A stretch of 32,624 bases of DNA, from the NCBI GenBank assembly GCA_937890045.1, contig CALBXV010000240.1, positions 1 to 32,624 on the forward strand, in the 5' to 3' direction. The position numbers and the translations under genes are program-made. Positions 6,992 through 13,200 of the stretch are shown one piece after another; the stretch's first letter is position 1, and every line of letters begins with the position of its first letter. This DNA comes from an uncultured archaeon (GTDB taxonomy: Archaea; Thermoproteota; Nitrososphaeria; Nitrososphaerales; CALBXV01). The notes beneath the pieces were generated by a model. The model made no database searches. It was not told the DNA's origin and saw only the letters and a program-made list of their open reading frames with translations.

Positions 6992-7121
6992 GAAGAAGGA
7001 TCAGAAGGAGAAGAGAGCATACAAGTTGATGGATAAGAAGTATCTTCCATCTGCTTACAGGTCAATACCTGTTATTGTTCCCTGTGCTCCAGATGATCCG
7101 GACGCAATAAAGAGTACATAA
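6969..7121 (+). CDS. Small basic hypothetical protein
   Basis: 50 residues beginning MKLKSNSKKKDQKEKRAYKL, ending in a proline-rich tail with PDDPDAIKST. It overlaps the end of the lipoprotein gene in another frame, and its ribosome site is weak. Kept because the frame is open, basic and fills the gap. Confidence 0.45.
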   Translation: MKLKSNSKKKDQKEKRAYKLMDKKYLPSAYRSIPVIVPCAPDDPDAIKST

Positions 7122-7158
7122 ACCTAGAGTAATCTAGGCCTTACGTTCCCAAACTAAA

Positions 7159-7195
7159 AGGTGAGAAAACATAGACACTCACATAAAATAAGAAA
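7159..7195 (+). repeat. 37-nt leader repeat, copy 2
   Basis: Perfect match to copy 1 at 5756-5792, 1.4 kb apart, in non-coding DNA. GTGAG/CTCAC hairpin potential. Confidence 0.8.
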
Positions 7196-7207
7196 AGGGA
7201 ATGGTTA

Positions 7208-7256
7208 GCTCAGTGCCTCGAGAAGAGGGTAACAGGTTTCAAGACCTGGCTGGGCG
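7208..7256 (+). ncRNA. tRNA minihelix-like element E2
   Basis: GCTCAGT (7208-7214) pairs with GCTGGGC (7249-7255), two of the pairs being wobble. The T-arm-like hairpin CAGGT-TTCAAG-ACCTG abuts the acceptor stem as in tRNA. Between acceptor and T-arm is a short hairpin CCTC-GAGAA-GAGG, whose stem differs from those of the other copies but still pairs. The sequence TTAGCTCAG resembles a tRNA D-arm (box A), hinting at tRNA ancestry. Confidence 0.6.
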
Positions 7257-7342
7257 CAATATTAAGAATCCATAATTACTTCGGAATCTTTGCCTAAAAC
7301 TTTGCGATAGGATACGCCTATTGTGGAAAAGATATGCAGAGG
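7232..7342 (+). repeat. 111-bp perfect direct repeat, copy 1
   Basis: Identical over 111 bases to 9968-10078. It spans the 3' half of the minihelix, two hairpins and a tail ending in TGCAGAGG. Flanks differ, so the unit itself is duplicated or conserved. Confidence 0.9.
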
Positions 7343-7360
7343 AGAGCACAGCAATGTGCT

Positions 7361-7417
7361 ACCCCACCTTCATGGGGTTCTTTATGAAGGCGTCAATAGG
7401 GGTGACGAATTACCCTA
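7361..7417 (+). promoter_or_regulatory. Two pseudoknot-like folds before an SD site
   Basis: First: ACCCC/GGGGT (7361-7365/7374-7378), with loop bases CCTTCAT complementary to ATGAAGG (7384-7390). Second: CGTCA/TGACG (7391-7395/7403-7407), with loop TAGGG (7397-7401) complementary to CCCTA (7413-7417), leaving a one-base first loop and a five-base third loop, as in H-type pseudoknots. The last paired base touches the AGGAGG site of the gene at 7430, so folding would hinder ribosome access. Confidence 0.45.
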
Positions 7418-7429
7418 GGAGGTAGTTGT

Positions 7430-7651
7430 ATGTCAAAATACACTACATCCGATGGTCTGCTTGACTATGGCTTCGACCATGCTCTCGGATACTTCTATAC
7501 GAAGTATGCTGAGAAGGATGATGTCGAATCTGTCATAGAAGAGGGCAGTTCCACTTTTGGCACTTCCCGAGGAGTAATCCTTAGGAAGATAAAAAAGAGT
7601 GGAGCACCTCGTGAGCATCAGATGGCCATCGTACTGGATCGTCCCTTTTAG
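7430..7651 (+). CDS. Hypothetical protein
   Basis: 73 residues, no recognised domain; mixed charge, soluble. The start has a strong AGGAGG site directly after the pseudoknot-like leader, which suggests translational control. It is followed within 20 bases by minihelix E3. Confidence 0.6.
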   Translation: MSKYTTSDGLLDYGFDHALGYFYTKYAEKDDVESVIEEGSSTFGTSRGVILRKIKKSGAPREHQMAIVLDRPF

Positions 7652-7668
7652 GGAAGACTAGTACATCC

Positions 7669-7716
7669 GCCCAGTGGCAGCTTTAGGCTGTGCAGGTTTC
7701 AAGACCTGGCTGGGCA
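7669..7716 (+). ncRNA. tRNA minihelix-like element E3
   Basis: GCCCAGT (7669-7675) pairs with GCTGGGC (7709-7715). The inner hairpin is CAGC-TTTAG-GCTG, followed by T-arm-like CAGGT-TTCAAG-ACCTG and a discriminator-like A. It occupies most of the gap between two small genes, 33 bases before the next start. Confidence 0.6.
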
Positions 7717-7749
7717 CTATGTGCAGATCACACACATAATGGAGACTAG

Positions 7750-8070
7750 ATGACACTAGTAGTCCAAGGAATAATAGATGGGAAAGGAAATCGTGCAGAG
7801 GTTCTAAATAACCGATTCTCGATTTCATATTCTCCTGTTCTAGGATTCCAGCTGTTAGTCCAATATGAGGAAGTTACGCATAGGATGGTTCCAAAAGATG
7901 AGTGGGTACCCTTTGTACTTGTGCTCAAGGAACCCGAAGGAAGGTCCATCCTAGCGGACATTAGAGAAGCTGCTTTTTCAAAGCAGAACTTCACTGTCCT
8001 CACTGCGGAACCATGCAGTAGAAAAGATGTTATTAACGCCTTAGATAGGCTATTAGATAACGTCAAATAA
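7750..8070 (+). CDS. Hypothetical protein
   Basis: 106 residues, soluble, mixed alpha/beta character, not recognised. The ribosome site is GGAG. Minihelix E3 lies in its leader and E4 just beyond its end, so the gene is bracketed by two such elements. Confidence 0.6.
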   Translation: MTLVVQGIIDGKGNRAEVLNNRFSISYSPVLGFQLLVQYEEVTHRMVPKDEWVPFVLVLKEPEGRSILADIREAAFSKQNFTVLTAEPCSRKDVINALDRLLDNVK

Positions 8071-8086
8071 ACCCCAATAACCCAAT

Positions 8087-8124
8087 AGGTGAGCAAACAT
8101 TAGACACTCACATCAAGTAGGAAA
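8087..8124 (+). repeat. 37-nt leader repeat, copy 3 (diverged)
   Basis: Shares AGGTGAG, CATTAGACACTCACAT and AGGAAA positions with copies 1 and 2, with several substitutions and one inserted base. The GTGAG/CTCAC pairing is kept. Confidence 0.65.
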
Positions 8125-8131
8125 AGGGGAC

Positions 8132-8179
8132 GCCCAGTGGCAGTGTAGACTGCAACAGGTTTCAAGACCTGGCTGGGCA
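8132..8179 (+). ncRNA. tRNA minihelix-like element E4
   Basis: GCCCAGT (8132-8138) with GCTGGGC (8172-8178), inner hairpin GCAG-TGTAGA-CTGC, T-arm-like CAGGT-TTCAAG-ACCTG, then A. It opens the large structured region. Confidence 0.6.
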
Positions 8180-8270
8180 CTATGCCAAATAAAATCCTCA
8201 ATCCTTTTTGGCAGAACCATTTCAGTAGGATACGCCTACTGACTGATGAAAAATCATCAGAGCTACTAAC

Positions 8271-8475
8271 AAACTGGCTATCGACAACATATGATATTAC
8301 TTGTGCATGCTGCTAACGGCAATTACAGTAATATCTGAACTGAAATAGAACACCCAGTTTCAAACCCTGAAAAGGAGATGCCTATGGTAAAACATAAGAT
8401 AGGTCAAGCCTTGCTTGCTCTATGGTTATTCGTACTGAACTAGGCTGAGACACGAATGATCAGAAACCACATACC
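8271..8475 (+). ncRNA. RNA module A with tiny ORF
   Basis: Outer stem AAACTGG/CCAGTTT (8271-8277/8354-8360) and inner stem GATATTACT/AGTAATATC (8293-8301/8327-8335) capped by a loop with GCATGCTGCTAACGGCAATT. Then comes an AAAAGGAG site and a 19-codon ORF (8384-8443). A second hairpin ATTCGT/ACGAAT (8428-8433/8452-8457) shows TAGGC in its loop, complementary to GCCTA at the ORF start. Module B has the same plan with different stem bases. Confidence 0.6.
8384..8443 (+). CDS. Possible 19-residue peptide in module A
   Basis: Begins MVKHKIG and continues as QALLALWLFVLN: a basic start and a hydrophobic leucine-rich end. AAAAGGAG lies six bases before the ATG. The start codon lies beside GCCTA and the stop codon is inside TAGGC, which can pair with each other. 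It could be a leader or toxin-like peptide, or a chance frame in a structured RNA. Confidence 0.35.
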   Translation: MVKHKIGQALLALWLFVLN

Positions 8476-8582
8476 CTGTAGACCTGAACAAGTCGCTAAA
8501 CTGTTTTCCATATATACAATTAAGAGCGTTAGCACATTCTGAGCGCCGCTTCATTAGGTTGGTACGCTCATAGTGGACAACA

Positions 8583-8637
8583 GAAGTCATCGGTAGGTAT
8601 TAGTAGCCTGCCCTGATGAGATACTCGAAATGACTTC
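8583..8637 (+). ncRNA. Hammerhead ribozyme candidate (type III)
   Basis: All core elements are in order. Stem III GAAGTCA/TGACTTC (8583-8589/8631-8637, 7 bp). T8590 pairs with A8630. C8591 is the predicted cleavage nucleotide. Stem I GGTAGG/CCTGCC (8592-8597/8607-8612). CTGATGA core at 8613-8619. Stem II GA/TC with loop TAC (8620-8626). GAAA core at 8627-8630. The weak point is stem II, with only two pairs. Cleavage would fall after 8591, upstream of module B. An alternative hairpin CTGATGA/TCATCAG (8613-8619/8636-8642) would disrupt the core. Confidence 0.6.
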
Positions 8638-8654
8638 ATCAGAGTAAATAAATG

Positions 8655-8880
8655 GAACTGATCTGGAAAAGATATGAGATATATCTATGCATGCTTGCGA
8701 ATGGCAATTAGATATATCTCTCAACCGAAGTAGAGTATTCAGTTCATAACCTTCGAAAGGAGCAGCCTATGACACAAAAGCGGGAGTGGAAGGAGAAGCA
8801 ACTTGCTTTGCTACTTATTCCACAGTATTTCGTAATGCGACAGTAGGCCGCAGCGAAATACTAAAAACCACATACATGCA
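8655..8880 (+). ncRNA. RNA module B with tiny ORF
   Basis: Paralogue of module A. Outer stem GAACTG/CAGTTC (8655-8660/8740-8745), inner perfect 11-bp stem GAGATATATCT/AGATATATCTC (8676-8686/8710-8720) with loop GCATGCTTGCGAATGGCAATT, AAAGGAG site, 25-codon ORF, and hairpin AGTATTTCG/CGAAATACT (8824-8832/8854-8862) showing TAGGC, complementary to GCCTA at 8765-8769. Both modules end with AAACCACATAC. The stems differ in bases from module A but still pair. Confidence 0.6.
8769..8846 (+). CDS. Possible 25-residue peptide in module B
   Basis: Begins MTQKREWKEK and continues QLALLLIPQYFVMRQ. Like the module A peptide it has a charged start, a Gln, then a leucine-rich hydrophobic stretch ending FV. 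AAAGGAG is six bases before the ATG, and start and stop regions are complementary. Presence in both paralogues raises the chance that it is translated. Confidence 0.35.
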   Translation: MTQKREWKEKQLALLLIPQYFVMRQ

Positions 8881-9037
8881 ATAATAAACCCACATACAAG
8901 TATTACCAAAGGCATTCGCGCCAATCTAATGGATCTTTATTCATATGATACGCTTATAGCCGCAGACTGTCCTCGTAGTCTTAGAAATCACAACGCAGCA
9001 AGTGAGGATTACTGCTGCAAAACCAAAAGGAGAATGC

Positions 9038-9229
9038 ATGATAAAAGTACTTGCATTAATAAGGACAATAGCTGTCCTAGTCTTGCTATACTTGGTTTAT
9101 GACCGTGAACCGGTTGTACGTCATACTGTTGAATATGTTATTATCAATAGTGTTGATGAAATACCAGATGGTAGATTAGTAAGAATGGGATTAACCTTCG
9201 TCTCTGACGAAACAACACAAGGAGAATAA
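9038..9229 (+). CDS. Small membrane-anchored protein
   Basis: 63 residues from the ATG preceded by AAAAGGAG; a GTG at 9002 in frame has no such site. One N-terminal helix (IKVLALIRTIAVLVLLYLV) then a short soluble domain. Unknown function. Confidence 0.6.
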   Translation: MIKVLALIRTIAVLVLLYLVYDREPVVRHTVEYVIINSVDEIPDGRLVRMGLTFVSDETTQGE

Positions 9230-9231
9230 GC

Positions 9232-9480
9232 ATGATTACTATAATCGCAGTAATCGCCGCATTAATCGCGGTAGCAAGTGCAGTAGTTGCAGTAAGAGCT
9301 GCTGTATTTGCTCTAAGGGTACATGTTACGGTGTGTCAAGCACCATTCTGTATCTTTAAGAGATCTCTCTACTTCCATAAAGGAGGTTATGCCTATACCA
9401 TAGGTCTTCCTGAAAGACTAGATAAAGGCAACAATCTCATAGAGAGATGGGAACAACCAATAAACCAAAGGAGATGTTGA
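9232..9480 (+). CDS. Small membrane protein
   Basis: 82 residues. The N-terminal third is one hydrophobic, alanine/valine-rich helix (ITIIAVIAALIAVASAVVAV). The rest is soluble and basic at the end. The start codon is two bases after the previous stop with GGAG inside the upstream gene, so translation is coupled. Confidence 0.6.
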   Translation: MITIIAVIAALIAVASAVVAVRAAVFALRVHVTVCQAPFCIFKRSLYFHKGGYAYTIGLPERLDKGNNLIERWEQPINQRRC

Positions 9481-9481
9481 C

Positions 9482-9706
9482 ATGAGTGACATCGATCCAA
9501 GGTACTTTTCCACATTTGGAAAAATACCTCATAAGGACAAAGAAAGTTCTCCTGTTTTCTTTCGCAAAAAGGGAAAGAAACAGAAGAAAGGAACAAACGC
9601 TGCGACTTACAACAGCAATAAATGTAAGCACTGTGGAAGTATAAATATTTCTACAGTGAATCAAACACAATATTGTCACAACATAGGTTGTGGCAAATCA
9701 ACATAG
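9482..9706 (+). CDS. Small zinc-ribbon protein
   Basis: 74 residues. A lysine-rich middle (KKGKKQKKG) precedes a CKHC...CHNIGC zinc ribbon. The combination suggests nucleic-acid binding, but the partner is unknown. The start is preceded by AAAGGAG. Confidence 0.65.
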   Translation: MSDIDPRYFSTFGKIPHKDKESSPVFFRKKGKKQKKGTNAATYNSNKCKHCGSINISTVNQTQYCHNIGCGKST

Positions 9707-9719
9707 AAAGGAGTATAAA

Positions 9720-9929
9720 ATGAAGAGAGCAATACGTGATCTTCTAGAAACGATCTATGGTTATTCGTTTCTTGGATACTCTGGTAAAACCAGAACATGG
9801 TGGGTAGGAGGTAAGGCTTTTAAAGACAGTAAGCCGCAAGCCTTTCCTGTGAACCTGCGTACGTTTTACCAGGTTGCCAAGCGGGTGACTATGTATCCTT
9901 CCCGCTACTATATCGAACATCATAGATGA
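9720..9929 (+). CDS. Small basic hypothetical protein
   Basis: 69 residues from the ATG with the AAAGGAG site. Basic and aromatic-rich, ending YYIEHHR; not recognised. It is the last small gene before the leader of the polymerase-like gene. Confidence 0.6.
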   Translation: MKRAIRDLLETIYGYSFLGYSGKTRTWWVGGKAFKDSKPQAFPVNLRTFYQVAKRVTMYPSRYYIEHHR

Positions 9930-9944
9930 TCGTATAGATGGTTA

Positions 9945-9992
9945 GCCCAGCGGCAGTGTAGACTGTTACAGGTTTCAAGACCTGGCTGGGCG
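9945..9992 (+). ncRNA. tRNA minihelix-like element E5
   Basis: GCCCAGC (9945-9951) pairs perfectly with GCTGGGC (9985-9991), the only copy whose acceptor-like stem is fully Watson-Crick. Inner hairpin CAG-TGTAGA-CTG, T-arm-like CAGGT-TTCAAG-ACCTG. TTAGCCCAG in front recalls a tRNA box A. Confidence 0.6.
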
Positions 9993-10078
9993 CAATATTA
10001 AGAATCCATAATTACTTCGGAATCTTTGCCTAAAACTTTGCGATAGGATACGCCTATTGTGGAAAAGATATGCAGAGG
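9968..10078 (+). repeat. 111-bp perfect direct repeat, copy 2
   Basis: Identical to 7232-7342, offset 2736 bases. Perfect identity over non-coding DNA means a recent duplication or strong constraint on the RNA. Confidence 0.9.
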
Positions 10079-10218
10079 TAGCAAGGAGCTATCCTGCCCA
10101 CATCAGTGGCTTTTCACCATTGGGTTAGTCCACCCTATAAGGACACAACCGCTTAGGACGGCGGCTCTAAATAATGTCTGGTGAATTGAACAATATTAAC
10201 CTAATAAGGAGAATAGTT

Positions 10219-13200
10219 ATGAAAACTATCAAATCCATAGTTCTGGCTATGCTCTATGCCAATGGGCACTACCTGGCGGTAGACTGCTTAGTGGAAGAGT
10301 ATGATAGAACTGAAAGAGGATTCAGTTTCTCAGGAGAATGTATAAAAGTCCTGTGGAGTCTGAATAATCTTAAGTTACACAAGTTCGGGAGATTCTTTCT
10401 TAGGAAAGTTCCTGGATTAGTAGCTAAGTGCTTAGCTACAATCTCTTGTAGATTGCATCTTTATGAGATGATATATGAGAGATTCAACTTGAAGAGTATT
10501 TCACTTACAGATATTCGTAATGGGTATCTAAATAGTGGAGATAAACTCTTAGACAAACTGGTCCGACAGGCCTGGGCTCTTGGGAAACTAAGACCAGCCG
10601 TAGTTCCAGTCTCAATTGCCATGGTTGTTCTTTCAATTGGAACGCTCATAGGCACAAACGTCACCCCAGAGACAATAACAACTGGTGCAGTGCTGGGGGT
10701 CACTGGTACCAACAACGAAACGGAGAACGAAATGAAACATGTGAAAACATGGATCGATATAAAGGAAATGGAGATATCTATTCAAATAGATTATCGGCAT
10801 ATCCTGCATATTGATCTTACACAAAAGCAGCTCTGTGTTCTAGACATACGCAATAATACTATACGGGATATTCCATGGAAATATCAATCCATGCGTATTG
10901 ATCGTATTGTAGATCTGATTGCAGATGCCAAACATGAAGCTGAGTTGACTCCAGATGGAAAACCAAAGCCTAAGACTAAGGTTACCGGCAAGATGATAAT
11001 GGATGCAATAGCCGAGAACAGTGGTAAGGGTAACGGTAAGTCTACCTTGGATCCTATAGATGCTATGGGTATCGCTATCTTTGGTGATGCCTGGCTTATA
11101 GCAGACGGTCTTCGGATGACTGAGGAAGTGGCTGACTCCACTCTTCAGAAATGTCTGAATGCTAGAAGATCCAAGATAGTACATGCAGCAAAGAGGTTGA
11201 TCTTATGGACAACCAAAGAGCTGAAAGTAGATGTCTGGATGATCAAAAGTGGGAATCCTAATGGACCTAAGTCTCTCAGAAGATTGGAAAGAAACCAATT
11301 AGTCTTTGTAAAAGAAGGCATTGGTATCAGACAGTCTTGTGCACTTGCCGAGATGGATTACAAGTTTGTTAAAGTAATCGATAATGGTAAGGTAAAGAGA
11401 GAACTTTCTCGTCTGAATAAGAAGAGAGTAGCCGATGCTAAGGAAGCATTTCTTGAAGCCGGTGAAGTCTTCGATGAAGCGATGGAAGATCAGATCACTA
11501 CGGATCTTAGTGAATGGCTATCCACTGATGGATGGAATGGTGATGGACATGGATACTCTATGTCTGATGATAAGCATCTAATGAAGAAGCTAGCACACAA
11601 ACTGTTTCCACAGTATGTCAGTGGTGGTTATAGCTTCATTGGTGGTAATCCTGATAGTGGTATTATGGTCTTTGTGAAGGATCCAAGAGTCGCGCAAGCT
11701 AAGCATGGTCAGAAATTGGCCAAGATCTTGCTTAGAGGAGGCATTCAGTTGTCTGCTCATGGTTCTATGGATGTGCTCACAGCCACAATCGTGGACTTTC
11801 CAGATAATCCTGCAAATAGCACAAAAGAAGGCGGCTATCGTGATGGTATCTTCATGATACTTAAACGGAGTATCTTCCGCATGCTTGGTCAAGAGAACGG
11901 ATTCAATCCTGGATCTTCTTGGCAAGCTAGTGTCTATGATAAGGAAACTACAGCCATGAAAGGTATGATTTGGAGTTCTGCTAAGGACAACAAGGAAACC
12001 TTTCGGCTGTTAGCTGGAAATGATGCGGTTGTAGATCGTAAGCTGTATAACGAGATCTATCGTGCGGATACTGAAGTGGACGATCTAGTAGAAATACCTG
12101 TAAATACTATTTGGATCATGAATATCGATGATGTTTGTGAGCCAGTAGAAATGCATGTTTCTGCACAGATGATCAGACGCTCAGCAGATCCGTTGTCAAA
12201 CTATTTCCATAGTATTAATATGGAATACTTGACAAAGATGCTCAAAGCAGCTAGCTCTTCGGATAAGAGAGCATTGATGGAATACATGCCAGCTCATGGG
12301 GATTTTCGTCCCTTTAAGGAGGCAGGTCTTCATCCTTGCTTGAAACCAGAATGGAACATAGATCCTAAGACGGGTGAACTTGATAAAGAGAACCCAATCA
12401 AAGGATGGAATATAGATCCTTTTATCGTTGCGGTAATGGTACAGAATGTAGTTCGTGCTAACCGGAAGGGATTTAAGATTCCAGTTCCAACAACGAAGAG
12501 AGATCGTCGGGCATACTACCTGAGAATAATGCATGATAATAGTTTATCGGTGAAAACAGATAAATCTAATCATGTAGGGATCTCAATGCCTAAATCCAGT
12601 AAACTCAAAGTTGGAGATAAAACGATTATTGTTACCTATCCTGCATTAAATGCTGGTACCAAAATGCGTACAGTCTCTATCTTTGTAGCTGTTGTGGAGA
12701 AACTCACTAGAGATTCATATGTGGGTATTCATGGAGTAGCTGCAAAGAATGCTCTGAGAGATGAGGATGGAGATATGATTCATATCATAGTTCCTTCTAA
12801 GTCTGACTGGAAAGCTAATCCAGAAATGGATAAGTGTGGCATGGCCTTTGTTGATGTTACTGTTAGAGATAAATCTGCAGCTAATACTAAAGCAGATATC
12901 TTTGATAAGAAACTGATACATGGAGATGTAGAAGCTATTTCTAAGGACTGTCTGGCAGTCTATATGAAACTAGCTACCAATGTTGGTATTGCAGATAACC
13001 GCAAGACCAGTGAGGAACTATATCTCAATGGCAAGAGCGTCAATACTCCAACAGGCGAAAGTGTAGAAACTTATCTTAGTAGATTCGTACAAGATTCTAT
13101 TGAGAATAAGAAACATATCACACTACCGCAATATGGAGTTGAGGTGCATGACCCATGGTCTAAGTTAACCATTCCTGAAGCTTGGGAAATGGATCTACGG

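Larger units (their letters stand above)
7122..7429 (+). promoter_or_regulatory. Structured leader of the 7430 gene
   Basis: 308 bases without a gene. In order: 37-nt repeat (7159-7195), minihelix E2 (7208-7256), a hairpin AAGAATCC/GGAATCTT with one A-A mismatch, a hairpin GCGATAGG-ATACG-CCTATTGT (7304-7324), a GNRA-capped hairpin AGCACA-GCAA-TGTGCT (7345-7360), two pseudoknot-like folds (7361-7417), and then the AGGAGG ribosome site. The part from 7232 to 7342 is repeated exactly ahead of the RNA polymerase-like gene. Confidence 0.6.
8071..9037 (+). ncRNA. ~970-nt structured non-coding region
   Basis: No long ORF in 967 bases, the longest gap in the window. It contains, in order: 37-nt repeat copy 3, minihelix E4, hairpin TGCCAAA/TTTGGCA, hairpin CAGTAGG-ATACG-CCTACTG (8223-8241), hairpin CTGATGA/TCATCAG (8243-8260), module A (8271-8475), hammerhead candidate (8583-8637), module B (8655-8880), and hairpin GCAGCA/TGCTGC near 8995-9020. 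Length, hairpin density and a phage setting recall the large RNAs GOLLD and ROOL, but I cannot match either by eye. Confidence 0.55.
9930..10218 (+). promoter_or_regulatory. Structured leader of the polymerase-like gene
   Basis: 289 bases without a gene. It has minihelix E5, then the 111-bp repeat (9968-10078) including the ATACG-loop hairpin (10040-10060), then TAGC/GCTA and further paired segments, and finally AAGGAGAA before the ATG at 10219. The same front part is in the leader at 7208-7342, so both genes may share control. Confidence 0.55.

Noticed and set aside
7208..7256. Ordinary tRNA gene because of TTAGCTCAG and GGTTTCAAGACC
   Set aside because: No anticodon arm with a 7-base loop and no separate 7-bp acceptor upstream; the box-A-like strand itself pairs with the 3' strand.
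8243..8260. Second hammerhead around CTGATGA
   Set aside because: There is no GAAA core or third stem; the sequence is a plain CTGATGA/TCATCAG hairpin.
8932..8962. Third ATACG-loop hairpin near TATGATACGCTTAT
   Set aside because: The stem has a T-T mismatch and only four good pairs, too weak to count as a copy.
7122..10218. tmRNA or group I intron
   Set aside because: No tag ORF flanked by a tRNA-Ala-like domain, and no conserved intron P-Q-R-S core could be found.
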